In this document: in pieces, positions 11,806-23,737 of the stretch
How positions within the stretch are numbered: position 1 is the stretch's first letter
How the letters are laid out: each line of letters starts with the position of its first letter
DNA from: Arenicola marina
Taxonomy: Eukaryota > Annelida > Polychaeta > Arenicolidae
Assembly: GCA_964019135.1 (NCBI GenBank)
Contig: OZ025248.1
Coordinates: 41,161,670 to 41,225,669 of the forward strand
Reading direction: 5' to 3'
Length of the DNA stretch: 64,000 nucleotides
Program-made: the position numbers and the translations under genes
Notes under the pieces: generated by a model
Seen by the model: the letters and a program-made list of their open reading frames with translations, nothing else
Databases searched by the model: none
Told to the model about the DNA's origin: nothing

Positions 11806-12397
11806 CTATGAGGCTTCACAACATTCCTTATAACCGATTAATAAATGGTCCTTAATATGAAACGCATAACTTTTCAGCGAATGTGTGGTTGCTTTGCTAA
11901 TTATATGCGGAGGGGTGTTGTTTAGGTGATGGATGAGACTATGTCTCAAGGTAAGTTGACAGAATTTGTGTTTGGTAGTCGGGATATGAAATGTGTGGTT
12001 TTGTCTTGTGTTATGACTATGTAAGTCATTTATCTTGAGGAATGACATGTGTTCGAGCAAGTAAGCTGGTAGGTTATTATTTATGAATTTGTGGTAAAAT
12101 TTAAGTTGTTGTAATGTATGTATATCTTTTAGTTTCAAGATTTTGAGATATTTGAATAGCGGGTCCGTGTGTGCAATATAATGACTTTTTTGTTATAATC
12201 CTAATTGCCCGTTTTCGAATTTTAAATAACCTGTCAACTCGATATCCCTGTGCCAGGATGCAGTAATATAGTTGACTCTGAAACAGTGACATATATATGG
12301 TATACAGTATGTGTTGGGGAAGGAAGTTTCCTAGCCTCTTTAGGATACCAACAACTTTGCTTAATTTTGCAGCAAGTTGTTTGTATGGCTGTGCCAT
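11806..12397 (-). pseudogene. LINE C-terminal region in two shifted frames
   Basis: Two overlapping minus-strand frames (12101-12397 and 11806-12138) continue the polyprotein after the reverse transcriptase. The first begins with the typical post-RT helix region (KLSKVVGILKRL). The second ends with an HNTRQ motif and a short C-terminus such as LINE polyproteins usually carry. The frame change between them and the one before them are inactivating. Confidence 0.85.
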
Positions 12398-14073
12398 GTT
12401 AAATGTTTATCTATAGTTAGTCCTCGCAGATCAAAGGTATCGGCAATGTATAGTTCTGGAATTTTTACTTTTTTCTGGGAATTGTAGAGTACCATGTATT
12501 TGGTTTTTGTTATGTTTAGGCACAGATCATTTACCTTTAACCAATTGTTTATCTTGGATAATTCATCATTTATGTTTTGCGCTTCATTTTTACTCCCAGT
12601 TATTGATGCATCCAGTGTACTAAACAGTGTAGTATCATCAGCGTATACTATAAACTTAAAAACATCACTAGCGTGGGGTAAATCATTGGCATAGATTATA
12701 AAGAGGAGCGGCCCTAGGATTGAACCTTGTGGAACCCCGCGTGTGACAGGCATCTCTTCAGATCGTATATTATCTATCATAACGTACTGTTTGCGATTAT
12801 CTAGATAACTTTTTAGGAGATTTAGGGCAGTTCCAGATACGCCATAGTGATGCAGTTTGTTTAATAAAATGTTATGATTTAATGTATCAAATGCTTTGGA
12901 TAAATCCAGATATATATGAATAGGAATTTTACCTTCATCAAGCTTTTGTATGGTTCTGTCTATCAGTTCTAATGTAGCATGTTCAGTGGAGTACTTCTTT
13001 CTGAACCCATACTGGTTAGAGTTAAAGAGTTTTTGCTTCTGAAAATGGTCATAGAAGAAGGTAAATAGAATTTTCTCGAAGATTTTAGAAATTGCTGGTA
13101 ATAGAGATATTGGTCGATAGTTATCGATATTTGTGTTATCATCTTTTTTGACGACTGGAATTACCTTGGCCAGTTTTAACTGGTCGGGGAAGATCCCTGT
13201 CGTCAGGCATTGATTGATTATCAGAGTAATACTCTCACATAATTCTTCCTTGACTATCTTGAGCAATTTTACGGAAATTCCATCGTGACCTGAATTTGAT
13301 TTGGATTTTAATTCATTTATGGCCCCCAATATCTGGGCTTTATTAACTTCTGTGAAACATAGTTTATTTAATGTGGGTAGAGATTTCAAATAAGACTCGT
13401 AGGGTGTTGAGTTTGCGCAATCTAAATTTCTGCAGATAGTTGTGCCGATATTGACGAAGAAACTATTGAACTCATCTGTTATCAGTTGTCTATTTTCCAT
13501 CGGCTTGCCCTCGATATTAAAATAGTCCGGAAAGTCTTTCGTGTCCTTTTTAATATTCAGTAAGCATTTGATTTCTCTCCATGTTCCCTTAATATCATGT
13601 TTGCACTTGTCAAAGCGTTTAAGGTAATAATCAGTTTTAGCTTGTGCAATCAACTTTTTTAGCATTATGTTATAAGTCTTTAAATTCGTCTTCAATGTTC
13701 CATACTGCATGGAATCTGGTAGCGTTGCTTTTAGCCTCTTGTAAAGTTTGTCTCTAAAGGAAATAGATTTGATAATTCCCTGCGTAACCCAAACCGAATT
13801 CTTATGTTTATGCTTATTAAATTTGACTAGTTTACTTGGCAAGAGATCACGCTTGGCCTTTGTGAGTACATCCTCTAGTATTTGGTAGTTCATGTTTGGA
13901 TCGGCGTGCATATCATTTTCCATTTTACTGCTAATTTCTGCCTTAGCAAGATGTGCTTTAAAGTTAAGAAGGGAACTCTGGTCCCTTTTTTCTACCTGTA
14001 CATGGGTCGGAGTTTTGTGAGAAAGTCGGATATTAAGATTAAAGGAAATAAAATATGGCAAATGGTCAGACAA
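12361..14073 (-). pseudogene. LINE reverse transcriptase (570 codons, broken element)
   Basis: All core RT blocks are visible: YRPISLLP (319-326), the motif A Asp in YLDLSKAFDTLNH (388-400), RGVPQGSILGPLLF (445-458), the catalytic YADD (477-480), and LNITKTKYMVL (519-529). The first residues (SDHLP) are the C-terminal catalytic SDH block of the upstream endonuclease, so a frameshift separates them from the rest of that domain. The RT would prime cDNA synthesis on nicked chromosomal DNA. The domain looks intact, but the element as a whole is not. Confidence 0.93.
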
Positions 14074-14081
14074 ACCTTTGA

Positions 14082-14912
14082 TTAGTATATCAGCAGTTGT
14101 ACTGTGTTCGGAGTCAGTTTACAGAGAAAATTTTCAATTAAAGTTCCCCTATATTTGGACAGTCTTGTTGGGAGAGTTATCAGGGGGAAAAAGCTTCGGG
14201 AAAGAACGGTGTCGAAGTACTCACTTAAAACTGGTTTTTCATTCAGACTGAGAAGATTTATATTATAATCGCCTGCAATGATAACCTCGCAAGGGTTTTT
14301 CTCAAGATGGTGAAGGGTAGAAGATAATTCTTTTGTAAACTGAATATAATTATCATTAATATCACGGGGAGGCCGATATAATATAATTTTTTTCTCTGTG
14401 GAGTGCCGCCCCGCGACTTCTATAAATTGCCCTTCCCATATATCAGATCGAACATGTGGGGAAATAGTTTTGTACTTAAGCTTGTTGTTTAAATATATAA
14501 TCAGTCCACCATGAGCACTACAATACTTCCCAGTAAAGATAAGTGTATAGTTCTCTAAGTTAAACAGTGATAGGTCAGAGTCGTCAGACAGCCAGCTCTC
14601 CTGTAAACATATTGCAGATAATTCAATACCTTTACTTTTTAAAACATCTGTTAACACTTTTAATTCGTCAAATTTTGATGATATGGAGGCGACATTTAAG
14701 CTCATAATAGAGAATTCACCCCGACCCTCACAGAGAGTCGATAAGAATTGGTCTTCTGTGTAATAGGGTGACAGTTGTATGTAATCCACCTCTGAATTGT
14801 TATATCTTACATTTCTATCATTCGACTTCAATGTATTGAGCAGAGAATTCTGCTCAACACCGCCAAATTTCCTCAAAAAATCCTCACTTCCAGTGATATG
14901 CACATCTAACAT
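14082..14912 (-). pseudogene. LINE apurinic-type endonuclease domain (276 codons, frameshifted end)
   Basis: An exonuclease/endonuclease/phosphatase fold is shown by SLNVASISSKFDEL (71-84, Asn at 73), QESWL (104-108, catalytic Glu), an HGGL block (134-137), LYRPP (178-182) and GDYN (214-217, catalytic Asp and Asn). The later TLIEN (257-261) usually has Asp where Glu stands. The frame stops at 276 and the SDH block lies in the next frame, so the domain is broken by a frameshift near 14.1 kb. Confidence 0.9.
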
Positions 14913-15018
14913 TTGAAAAGTACAAGTGTATATTTTTCCATACTACTTTGGTTCTACCATTTGTACTCAGGTCGATCTGAATCAAGCTGATCGTATTTAC
15001 AGCGCAGACTGGTGATAA

Positions 15019-15055
15019 CTACCCCTTGTATAGGGCGGGTCTTAACCCTGTATAT
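15019..15055. repeat. Stranded 23-bp minisatellite units beyond the LINE
   Basis: taccccttgtatagggcggg and one more partial unit match the array that ends at 11454. They show the LINE landed inside the array and left about 1.5 units on the far side. taccccctg (before) and taccccttg (after) could be a target-site duplication, but the array itself supplies such words. Confidence 0.9.
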
Positions 15056-16497
15056 GACATCACGATATGTAGTAATTCTTTGAATGAAATCGAAATGTTT
15101 GATGAAACGATTAGACGCATGGGGCGAATGTCAATTTCATCGAACAACACGCTTGCTTCAAAATGCATTTTTATTTCCCATGTTTGCAGCAGAATTTACA
15201 ATTAACAAACTGCAAGGATGGTGTTGAATTGACCATGAAAAAAAATCCAAAGTGAAATTCGCACAATACAGGATGGGCATGTGAAGGGTAAATAAATAAA
15301 TAGCCAAAGCACTGTTTTCTTCCATATCTCTGTACCCCGCACCATTTGCCTCACCACCTTTGTTGTAACCCACACTCTCCTTACAACTTCTAAACAGCCA
15401 ACACCACTTTCGCGAAAGCCTGCCTCTCTCACCCTTAAACGCATGTGCTTGTACAAATATACATAAACCACATATACTGCAATCATTAGGATAAATTATA
15501 TCAATTCTTTTGATAACCCCGGATATACAATGATCGACATAAGAAAATAATATCATCACAATATGGGTGAGAGGGGCCTAGTGAAACAGGAAAACTAGGA
15601 ACTGATCAGACCATCATGACTAGACTAACAAACCCTCATTGATTAAACCACAAAGATAGAAATTTCTCGTTCATGTTATCCCAAAACTGACAAATACAAG
15701 TTAACAATATAGGATGTTTCTTTGCATGCGCCCAGTTGAAGACCCAGTGAATTTAATACAGCCAGCGCAAAATGTTACCATAATCCAAGGCCAATACAGA
15801 AGCATCGCTAGATAGGATGTTTGTTATATAGAAGACATGTATATATATATATATATATAGTTTGATTATTTATTTATTTCCATACTTAATGCAAATGTTA
15901 TAGCACACGTTCAATCTAAGGCAAATTGTCGGCATTAAGCAACGACTATAGACACGATATATACTTACCCCCCTCTCCTTGACAGCCAGATAGCACACAG
16001 CTTTGTTTACCATTTGCAGTTGTAAATGTTTAGGGTTTTTCACTGTCATTGCTGAATGACATACATGGACTAGTCGGCTATATCGGAGTCTAAATGCATG
16101 CAGTAGGGTGAATTATATAGATGTTTCAAGTAAAGATTTTGATCCGCTAAACCCATAGAAATCAGCAAATGCATGCTTATTTAACATTTTTCACAAAAAC
16201 TTTTTTTCCCAGCCTAGGTATAAATGATCTGTTTTTCATCTACGATATAACTTACAAATATAGCAACTGAATTTTTCGGTAGACTAAATTTCTATTTGCC
16301 ATAAACAGATATTCCAAAACATTTACCTCCTATTAGCACAGTTGGCTATAGTGATACCACACCACTAAGCCTCAACATAATACTCTCTGACCACCATTGG
16401 CGGGACACCCAAAAATTATCACATAGGAAAGCCAAATACCTTAGATACTGATTGCAAATCATGACTTTTGATATTGGCGTTCTATTCTGGTCTGTTC
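15056..16497. other. AT-rich DNA, no gene supported
   Basis: Includes a short (AT)n run at 15839-15860 and a minus-strand frame of 133 codons (15158-15559) without a recognisable domain or codon pattern. A GTAAGT donor on the minus strand near 15964 follows a 15-codon frame and is not called. Probably intron or intergenic. Confidence 0.45.
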
Positions 16498-16563
16498 TCC
16501 CTGCTGAGGATCATCCCTGCTGAGGATCATCCCTAGTGAGGATCACCCTTGGTGCGGATCAAG
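16498..16563. repeat. 17-bp tandem repeat, about 4 copies
   Basis: ctgctgaggatcatccc and three variants stand head to tail just beyond the stop codon of the minus-strand exon at 16559-16797, so they would be in its 3' UTR. Confidence 0.8.
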
Positions 16564-16797
16564 CGATGGAGATAAGATGTTGTTTTGATTCGCTGATACT
16601 GGGGGGTGTGCTTGGCAGAGCTGTTCTTCTGGAGGCCCGGGTGTCTTGCCAGTGTTCCACACACTTACACATCAGACAGAGCGTCGCCGACAGGATGATC
16701 ACACCAACAATCACCAACAAGTAGATCACTCCCACCGGCAGGGGGTGCTTCAGCACGTCACCCCACTCCGTCACGTGACCACCTAGGTCCGCCATTC
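16559..16797 (-). CDS. Last coding exon of a single-pass membrane protein (unknown family)
   Basis: Minus strand: a very good acceptor (ctctttgtccgttgttgcag) is followed by GAATGG and an open frame to a stop at 16559. It encodes a juxtamembrane stretch (MADLGGHVTEWGDVLKHPL), a strong transmembrane segment (VGVIYLLVIVGVIILSATL) and a Cys/Lys-bearing Ser/Thr-rich tail of about 35 residues. The intron upstream would be phase 1 (G|GA). The layout suits the C-terminus of a type I protein or a protein with an additional N-terminal anchor such as the CD36 family, but I see no diagnostic motif. Unspliced, an ATG at 16813 would add six residues and make an 84-residue small membrane protein. Confidence 0.5.
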
Positions 16798-16820
16798 CTG
16801 CAACAACGGACAAAGAGCTT
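16798..16820 (-). other. Probable 3' splice site for the 16559-16797 exon
   Basis: On the minus strand the AG at 799-798 of the 16-kb block is preceded by a 20-bp pyrimidine-rich tract, with a branch-like ttactaaaac about 35-45 bp upstream. Confidence 0.45.
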
Positions 16821-16965
16821 AGTTTTAGTAAGTACGTATGAAAATAGCATAGCGACTAAGTCGGGCGTAATGTGACTGCTGTACCCCTATTAAAGCAACA
16901 GCCATTATAAAATATCCCATTGACCAAAAATTCGATTTATGGGATTAGGGCACAACGATATGATG

Positions 16966-18226
16966 GTATCACAGCTCACTTCACGGTGTGTCTCACAGCT
17001 CACTTCACGGTGTGTACCACAGCTCACTTCACGGTGTGTATCACAGCTCACTTCACGGTGTGTCTCACAGCTCACTTCACGGTGTGTACCACAGCTCACT
17101 TCACGGTGTGTATCACAGCTCACTTCACGGTGTGTCTCACAGCTCACTTCACGGTGTGTCTCACAGCTCACTTCACGGTGTGTATCACAGATCACTTCAC
17201 GGTGTGTATCACAGCTCACCTCACGGTGTGTATCACAGCTCACTTCACGGTGTGTCTCACAGCTCACTTCACGGTGTGTATCACAGCTCACCTCACGGTG
17301 TGTATCATAGCTCACTTCACGGTGTGTCTCACCGCTCACTTCACGGTGTGTATCACAGCTCACTTCACGGTGTGTATCACAGCTCACTTCACAGTGTGTC
17401 TCACAGCTCACTTCACGGTGTGTTTCACAGCTCACTTCACGGTGTGGCTCACAGCTCACTTCACGGTGTGTCTCACAGCTCACTTCACGGTGTGTACCAC
17501 AGCTCACTTCACGGTGTGTATCACCGCTCACTTCACGGTGTGTATCACAGCTCACTTCACAGTGTGTCTCACAGCTCACTTCACGGTGTGTTTCACAGCT
17601 CACTTCACGGTGTGACTCACAGCTCACTTCACGGTGTGTATCACAGCTCACTTCACGGTGTGTATCACAGCTCACTTCACGGTGTGTATCACAGCTCACT
17701 TCACGGTGTGTCTCACAGCTTACTTCACGGTGTGTCTCACAGTTCACTTCACAGTGTGTCTCACAGCTCACTTCACGGTGTGTTTCACAGCTCACTTCAC
17801 GGTGTGTCTCAGCTCACTTTACGGTGTGTCTCACAGCTCACTTCACGGTGTGTACCACAGCTCACTTCACGGTGTGTATCACAGCTCACTTCACGGTGTG
17901 TGTCACAGCTCACTTCACAGTGTGTCTCACAGCTCACTTCACGGTGTGTTTCACAGCTCACTTCACGGTGTGACTCACAGCTCACTTCACGGTGTGTCTC
18001 ACAGCTCACTTCACGGTGTGTATCACAGCTCACTTCACGGTGTGTATCACAGCTCACTTCACGGTGTGTATCACAGCTCACTTCACGGTGTGTCTCACAG
18101 CTCACTTCACGGTGTGTCTCACAGCTCACTTCACGGTGTGTCTCACAGCTCACTTCACGGTGTGTCTCACAGCTCACTTCACGGTGTGTCTCACAGCTCA
18201 CTTCACGGTGTGCCTCACCGCTCAAT
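16966..18226. repeat. 24-bp minisatellite, about 52 copies
   Basis: The unit tcacagctcacttcacggtgtgta repeats with few variants. Because 24 is divisible by three, five or more frames stay open on both strands (8-residue repeats such as CETHREVS on the minus strand). I treat all of these as non-coding artefacts: no start context, splice site or flanking domain supports them. Confidence 0.97.
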
Positions 18227-18648
18227 CCTCAGTGTATGGCTGTTTAGCCCGACCCTCCACTCTATATAACCACCTATCAGATTAACTGAGGCGCAATTCG
18301 CTGCTAAGAAAATCAATATGGGTGGTTTTTGGGAAAATAGCCAGACACGGACAGATTAACTGCTGACTATGCGAATCAAAAAGAGTGGTTTTGGAGAAAT
18401 ATCCAGAACAGTTACTTTCACTTTCGAGGTGGAGGCATATAAGCCAAGAAAAGATATTCCCGGTTTGCCGGTGATCGTTCTGGCGTCTAATTTGTCCAGC
18501 TATATTAATGATCTAATTCAGGAATATATATACTATAGAATCCATAACTTGGTACCCGATGTGTACCGATTGTAACTTGCTACAAAGCGATGGTATCGAC
18601 CGGTATACACTTTTCAATGTCTTTGAGTGTACCTGAATGTCATAGACC

Positions 18649-18795
18649 ATGTTTCGTGCCAGCACTATTTTAGCTGGCAAAATTATTCGCAGTGATCGGC
18701 GGCTGTGGCGCTTGGCAGCGATGGCGGCAAACTCGATTAAACTCGATTCGACGGAGAAACTGCTCTTGGCAAAATTGTTGCTTAGTAAAAAATAG
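18649..18795 (+). CDS. Possible 48-residue basic peptide ORF
   Basis: An ATG frame (MFRASTILAGKIIRSDRRLW, then a Leu/Lys-rich half ending LLLAKLLLSKK) with alternating basic and hydrophobic residues. The composition looks more protein-like than its neighbours, but it is short, has no recognised homologue and overlaps an open frame on the other strand. It could be a decayed exon or chance. Confidence 0.17.
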   Translation: MFRASTILAGKIIRSDRRLWRLAAMAANSIKLDSTEKLLLAKLLLSKK

Positions 18796-20750
18796 AGTAA
18801 TGAGATAAAGAAGATGTATGAAAATTTGCCCTCATAAAGCGGGTTTGCAGGGGGAAAAAACATAAATCGAGCGGGTCTGCATAGACCGGCGACATATATA
18901 TCCGAGCAATGGAAATGAGATACTAGTCCATTTTGGAGGCTTCATGCTCCAGCTTTTTTAGCCCCCCCCCCCCTCCCCACCGGACCACAACCCTACAGCA
19001 TGTTATCCCCCACCAGCGATCAAAACAAGTTATAATCCACTCACTGGAATTAGGTAATCCAAATAAAATATCACATATCATTTGAATCCTAGGTAGCATT
19101 TTGCCAGGCAGGATCCCCCTCCCCTCTCTTTGAGGAAGAATACCGTTTGTCAATAGCGACCAGGCGTGTCGAACGGGAAGTCAAACAGATAGGACTGGTA
19201 AACTGTTCTTAAACATACTTTATATACAAGAAACTGGTTTCAAGGTATAAAGCAACCGAGAATGGCTATAAGACATGACGTTCTGGGCTAATTAGGTCGA
19301 TGTACGGTATATAGTAAACACAAAATCAGTGACTTTTTCTAAATGCCCCCTAAGGTAGACTCATGCAGGTACCCAAAATGCATAATTTAGGACCCATAAT
19401 TTAGGACCCATAATTTAAGACCCATTGGCGTGCCACAATGCACGAAACAGACATTCTTTTTCAGCGGCACGTCCCCAGCGGTCAATTACCTTGAGCATTT
19501 TGAGATCACCGCCGCCGCCCCCCCCCCCCCCCCCCCGGGGAATGTAAGCTATGATTCCATTATATAATATAACTGCTTACAGGAAAGTTTATAGAGACAT
19601 TTTGTGTGTTTGTTCTGTGAATAACAATGCCATAGAGCCAAGCCCTGACAAAAGACACGTTGAAGCCTTGAACCTGAACCAGCAGCATACTTAGTCATGC
19701 GGGCAAACGCATGCGGGAATCGGTTTTCTGGGCCAAAACACGCCGTGTCTATTTCTGACGATAGGGGTATGTGCAACGGTCTCTTGAATGCAATGTTCGT
19801 GTTTTAGGCCATAACTGAACACATGAAGGCCAAGATGGGGCCCGGGACACTGCAATGTGGTTGATTGAAACATGCCCCATCTGCAGGTGTTAGGACCCGA
19901 ACACATCGCCTGTTGGTCACGTGATAGGCTGATGGGTCACGTCACACGCATTTAAGTGCGACAGCCTACCTTTTCGATCTGTGTGAGAGACTCGAGGTTT
20001 GCTCCGGATGGCCTCAAACACTTGATTTCACGTCACTTCATGGTAATCTGGAAGTGACACAGTAATCCCGGCAGGTGGCGTTCCTCGTCCTGTAATGCGC
20101 GTTACGCGTCCCGTGTTGCGCGTTACGCGGTCTCGATCTAGCTTATTAATTATGTTTTGGATCGAGGCTCCTCGTCGCCTCCCCTTGTAACACTGACACT
20201 GGATCCCTCTCCGCGTGGGAATGGAGGGGATAGTCGATGAGGCAGGGCAGTGGGGGGGGGGGGGCTGGCGCTGGCCGCCCCACCACGCTCCCTCCGGCTG
20301 GCCAGCCACCGTCCTCAGCCGTCTAACTAACGTGTCTCTTCACATCGGAACTAACGCGCAGTTTGTGCGTGTCCTGTACGAGTGTAGGGAGGGGGGTCGG
20401 GGGGTGGGCTGTGGGGTCCGACCCAGTCACCCAGACTACCCACTCACTGCGCTTTATTTAAAGGCGGCTCGGAGGTGGGGTGGGGTGGGGTGTGGTCTCG
20501 GACACAGTCGCCCCCACACTACCCACTCACTATAAGCGGTCCCGGTCTGTTGTCCGCTGGACCGCTCTGGTGTCTTAGGCCACTTTTGTGCACATGAAGG
20601 TTATACCGGGCCAACGACCTTCCGCGACGCTGACATAGGGTCGGTGGAACCTGCACTGGATATCAGCAGTTTCCAGAACCAACTGCTCACATATTGATCT
20701 GCAGCAGAGCGGCTCGCCGACTGGCCTAGAGGGAAACCCTAGAGTCTGAC

Positions 20751-20766
20751 GTGAAAGTGAAAGTGG
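20751..20766 (+). promoter_or_regulatory. IRF/ISRE-like element
   Basis: gtgaaagtgaaagtgg contains GAAAGTGAAAGT, matching the interferon-regulatory-factor pattern GAAANNGAAA. No adjacent gene start is recognised, so its role is unknown. Confidence 0.3.
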
Positions 20767-20954
20767 AGGTTCGTGTGTCTCGCCGCCTGTGGGCACCAAC
20801 CAGGTCACACAGTTCACCCAAATCAGCCTTCTGGTAGACTGCACTGCTCGGCGGGGAGCTCACGGAACATATCTGTAGGGAAAACATTCGTTTTCGGTGT
20901 TCGAAGAAAACTTCAGATTCCGAATTATGCTCTCGTTCGGAGATTCAGAGCAGA

Positions 20955-22100
20955 GCCGCCACTGATCCATTATGAGTCACCACTGATCCATTGTGAGCGG
21001 CCACTGATCCATTGTGAGCCATCACTGATCGATTGTGAGCCATCACTGATCCATTATGAGTCACCACTGATCCATTGTTAGTCACCACTGATCCATTGTT
21101 AGTCATCACTGATCCATTGTGAGTCACCACTGATCCATTGTGAGTCACCACTGATCCACTGTTAGTCACCACTGATCCATTGTTAGTCACCACTGATCCA
21201 TTGTGAGCCATCACTGATCCATTGTGAGCCATCACTGATCCATTATGAGTCACCACTGATCCATTGTTAGTCACCACTGATCCATTGTTAGTCACCACTG
21301 ATCCATTGTTAGTCACCACTGATCCATTGTTAGTCACCACTGACCCATTGTGAGCCATCACTGATCCATTGTGAGCCATCACTGATCCATTATGAGTCAC
21401 CACTGATCCATTGTGAGTCACCACTGATCCATTGTGAGCCATCACTGATCCATTGTTAGTCACCACTGATCCATTGTTAGTCATCACCGATCCATTGTGA
21501 GTCACCACTGATCCATTATGAGCCACCACTGATCCATTGTGAGCCGCCACTAATCCATTGTGAGCCATCACTGATCCATTGTGAGCCATCACTGATCCAT
21601 TTTGAGTCACCACTGATCCATTGTTAGTCACCACTGATCCATTGTTAGTCATCACTGATCCATTGTGAGTCACCACTGATCCATTGTTAGTCATCACTGA
21701 TCCATTGTGAGTCCCCACTGATCTATTATGAGCCACCACTGATCCATTGTGAGTCACCACTGATCCATTATTAGTCACCACTGATCCATTGTGAGTCACC
21801 ACTGATCCATTATGAGCCATCACTGATCCATTGTGAGTCACCACTGCTCCATTGTTAGTCATCACTGATCCATTGTGAGTCCCCACTGATCCATTATGAG
21901 TCACCACTGATCCATTGTGAGCCACCACTGATCCGTTATGAGTCACCACTGATCCATTGTGAGTCATCCCTGATCCATTATGAGCCTCCACTGATCCATT
22001 GTGAGTCGCTACTGATCCATTGTGAGCCGCCACTGATCCATTGTGAGCCGTCACTGATCCATTGCTAGTCGCTACTGATCCATTGTGAGTCATCACTGAT
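20955..22100. repeat. 21-bp minisatellite, about 54 copies
   Basis: The unit ccactgatccattgtgagtca repeats with transitions at a few positions (gtgag/gttag/atgag). It reads on the minus strand as a 7-residue repeat (HNGSVVT) for 383 codons, again a consequence of the period. No gene signals flank it. Confidence 0.97.
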
Positions 22101-22112
22101 TCAGTGAATTAG

Positions 22113-22391
22113 GCTGATGGTGTAGTTTACTGGTCCAACTCTTGTGTGGATGTGGCTGATGGTGTAGTTTACTGGTTCAACTGTTGTGTGGATGGGGCTG
22201 ATGGTGTAGTTTACTGGTTCAACTGTTGTGTGGATGTGGCTGATGGTGAAGTTTACTGCTCCTGATGAGGCTAATGGTGTAGTTTACTGGTCCAACTGTT
22301 GTGTGGATGTGGCTGGTGGTGTAGTTTACTGGTCCAACTGTTGTGTGGATGTGGCTGAATGTGAAGTTTACTGGTCCAACTGTTGTGTGGA
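22113..22391. repeat. 42-bp minisatellite, about 6-7 copies
   Basis: gctgatggtgtagtttactg plus gttcaactgttgtgtggatgtg repeat with starts at 22113 and 22155. One unit is shortened near 22250. It lies only 12 bp from the 21-bp array and is unrelated to it in sequence. Confidence 0.93.
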
Positions 22392-23490
22392 TTAGTGAGG
22401 ATGATGGTATTGCATAACATTGTAACTATTCTTGGCGACACCAAGAAAACATAAATGTGATAGAGTGTTAAGGGCTGAAACCGCTACGAAGTATCGAGTA
22501 CGGATTATACGAAAAGTGAACAAATGACAGAAGAGCGCACAAACTGCCATACTATACAGACCTGCTATGGGGCCGACCAATTCAGTTGTAACATTTCCAC
22601 AATACATATAGTGAGTTGGTAGTTAAACCCTAAGACGGATAGACAACCGAAAGAACTAAAAATACTCTAGTTGAGGACACAGCGAGATTTATCTTTAATT
22701 TATAGACACATAGTACAACAATATTATAACTAATTATCCCTGTTAATTGGTTGCTTTATTAAATCAATGCTATGATGCTATCAACGTATAAACGTCACAC
22801 TAGAAAGTATTAGTACATTGCCCGCGAAAGTGATTTTAAGTCAAGTTGCCATGACAACATCGTATCTTCACATATTGTGGCAATAAGATATTACCAAGCA
22901 CCTTTTGCACTGATAAGTTTTTGTATCCAAGATATCTTAAGCAATTGCAAGAACGTCAGAATATGGAGAAAATGAATTACACCGTTTTACTCTGGTTAAA
23001 CAGTTTTATTGATAACAATTGTAGAGCGAGGGTCACTGTGGCGCTAGCCTTTGCTTGCCGACGAGACCCCCGCAGTGTATATAGTGTATAAACAATAAAC
23101 GGGTCCAGTGTATGTAGTGTATAAATAGTGCTACCCGATGCGATCGATAGGACTAATATACAAATGCATTGATGATATTCTTATATAATAAGTCTTCTTT
23201 AGTAATAGTCTTCTTTAATAATAATCTTCCTTAATAAATATTCGAGTTACTCCTGAAACAAAGACAAATCCCTGCCACAATTCAGGAAGGGAGGCTTCAC
23301 TGAGAATATGCTGACCGTGCCATGAAGTCAGACACTTACTTGCTATCGCTTTCGCCCACCGCCTGTTTACCACTATTTGGCCGCCTGACATCAGCCGGGA
23401 TCCGCCCCCCCCCCCTCCCCACCAACATCATTCCACTTGAAAATGACGGACAGATATATGGACACAGAGAGGCCCACGGTATATTGGCGG
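22392..23490. other. AT-rich DNA, no gene supported
   Basis: Unique sequence with short ORFs. A poly(C) run near 23406 and a minus-strand GTAAGT donor near 23340 that ends a 17-codon ATG frame are noted but not called. Confidence 0.4.
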
Positions 23491-23695
23491 CGGTGGCATG
23501 ATTACAATGACAATAGTGCTGACGACATGATTACACTAAAATAGGGCTGACGACATGATTACACTAAAATAATGCTGACGACATGATTACACTAACAATA
23601 GTGATGACGGCATGATTACACTAACAATAGTGCTGACGGCATGATTACACTAACCGTAATGCTGACGACATGATTACACTAAAAGTAAATACAAG
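23491..23695. repeat. 28-bp minisatellite, about 7 copies
   Basis: gctgacgacatgattacactaaaatag-type units recur every 28 bp (gacgacatg at 23521, 23549 and 23577). Confidence 0.92.
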
Positions 23696-23698
23696 AGC

Positions 23699-23737
23699 AG
23701 TTTATATTTATATTTATATTTATATTTATATTTAAGA
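23699..23737. repeat. TTTATA hexanucleotide microsatellite
   Basis: Six copies of ttatat/tttata directly after the 28-bp array. Confidence 0.9.

Larger units (their letters stand above)
11455..15018 (-). mobile_element. Non-LTR retrotransposon (LINE, CR1/L2/Jockey-like), about 3.5 kb, degraded
   Basis: Minus strand, 5' to 3': a short 5' segment, an apurinic-type endonuclease domain, a reverse transcriptase, a C-terminal region, a 3' UTR, then AATAAAACGATTCTGATTCTGATTC at the 3' end (11455-11480). A short hexamer tail in place of long poly(A) is typical of the CR1/L2 group. At least three frameshifts break the polyprotein (near 14.1, 12.38 and 12.12 kb), so this copy is dead. No separate ORF1 is seen, so it is either 5'-truncated or from a one-ORF family. 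It lies inside the 23-bp minisatellite, whose units resume at 15019. Confidence 0.93.
18227..20954. other. Unique DNA with homopolymer tracts and scattered regulatory-like motifs
   Basis: Holds poly(C) runs at about 18962-18972 and 19519-19537, a 15-bp repeat (about three copies of taatttaggaccca, 19381-19428), a CACGTG E-box (19918-19923), a duplicated gcgcgttacgcg (about 20097 and 20118), a poly(G) run near 20250 and GC-rich flanks to 20.5 kb. Only the small ORF at 18649-18795 is listed separately. Confidence 0.4.

Noticed and set aside
16905-18285. Many long frames on both strands (up to 419 codons) in the 24-bp array
   Set aside because: They are read-through of a period divisible by three, present in several frames at once, with no start context, splice sites or domains.
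20945-22096. 383-codon minus frame with HNGSVVT repeats
   Set aside because: Product of the 21-bp period. No signal peptide and no flanking unique coding sequence.
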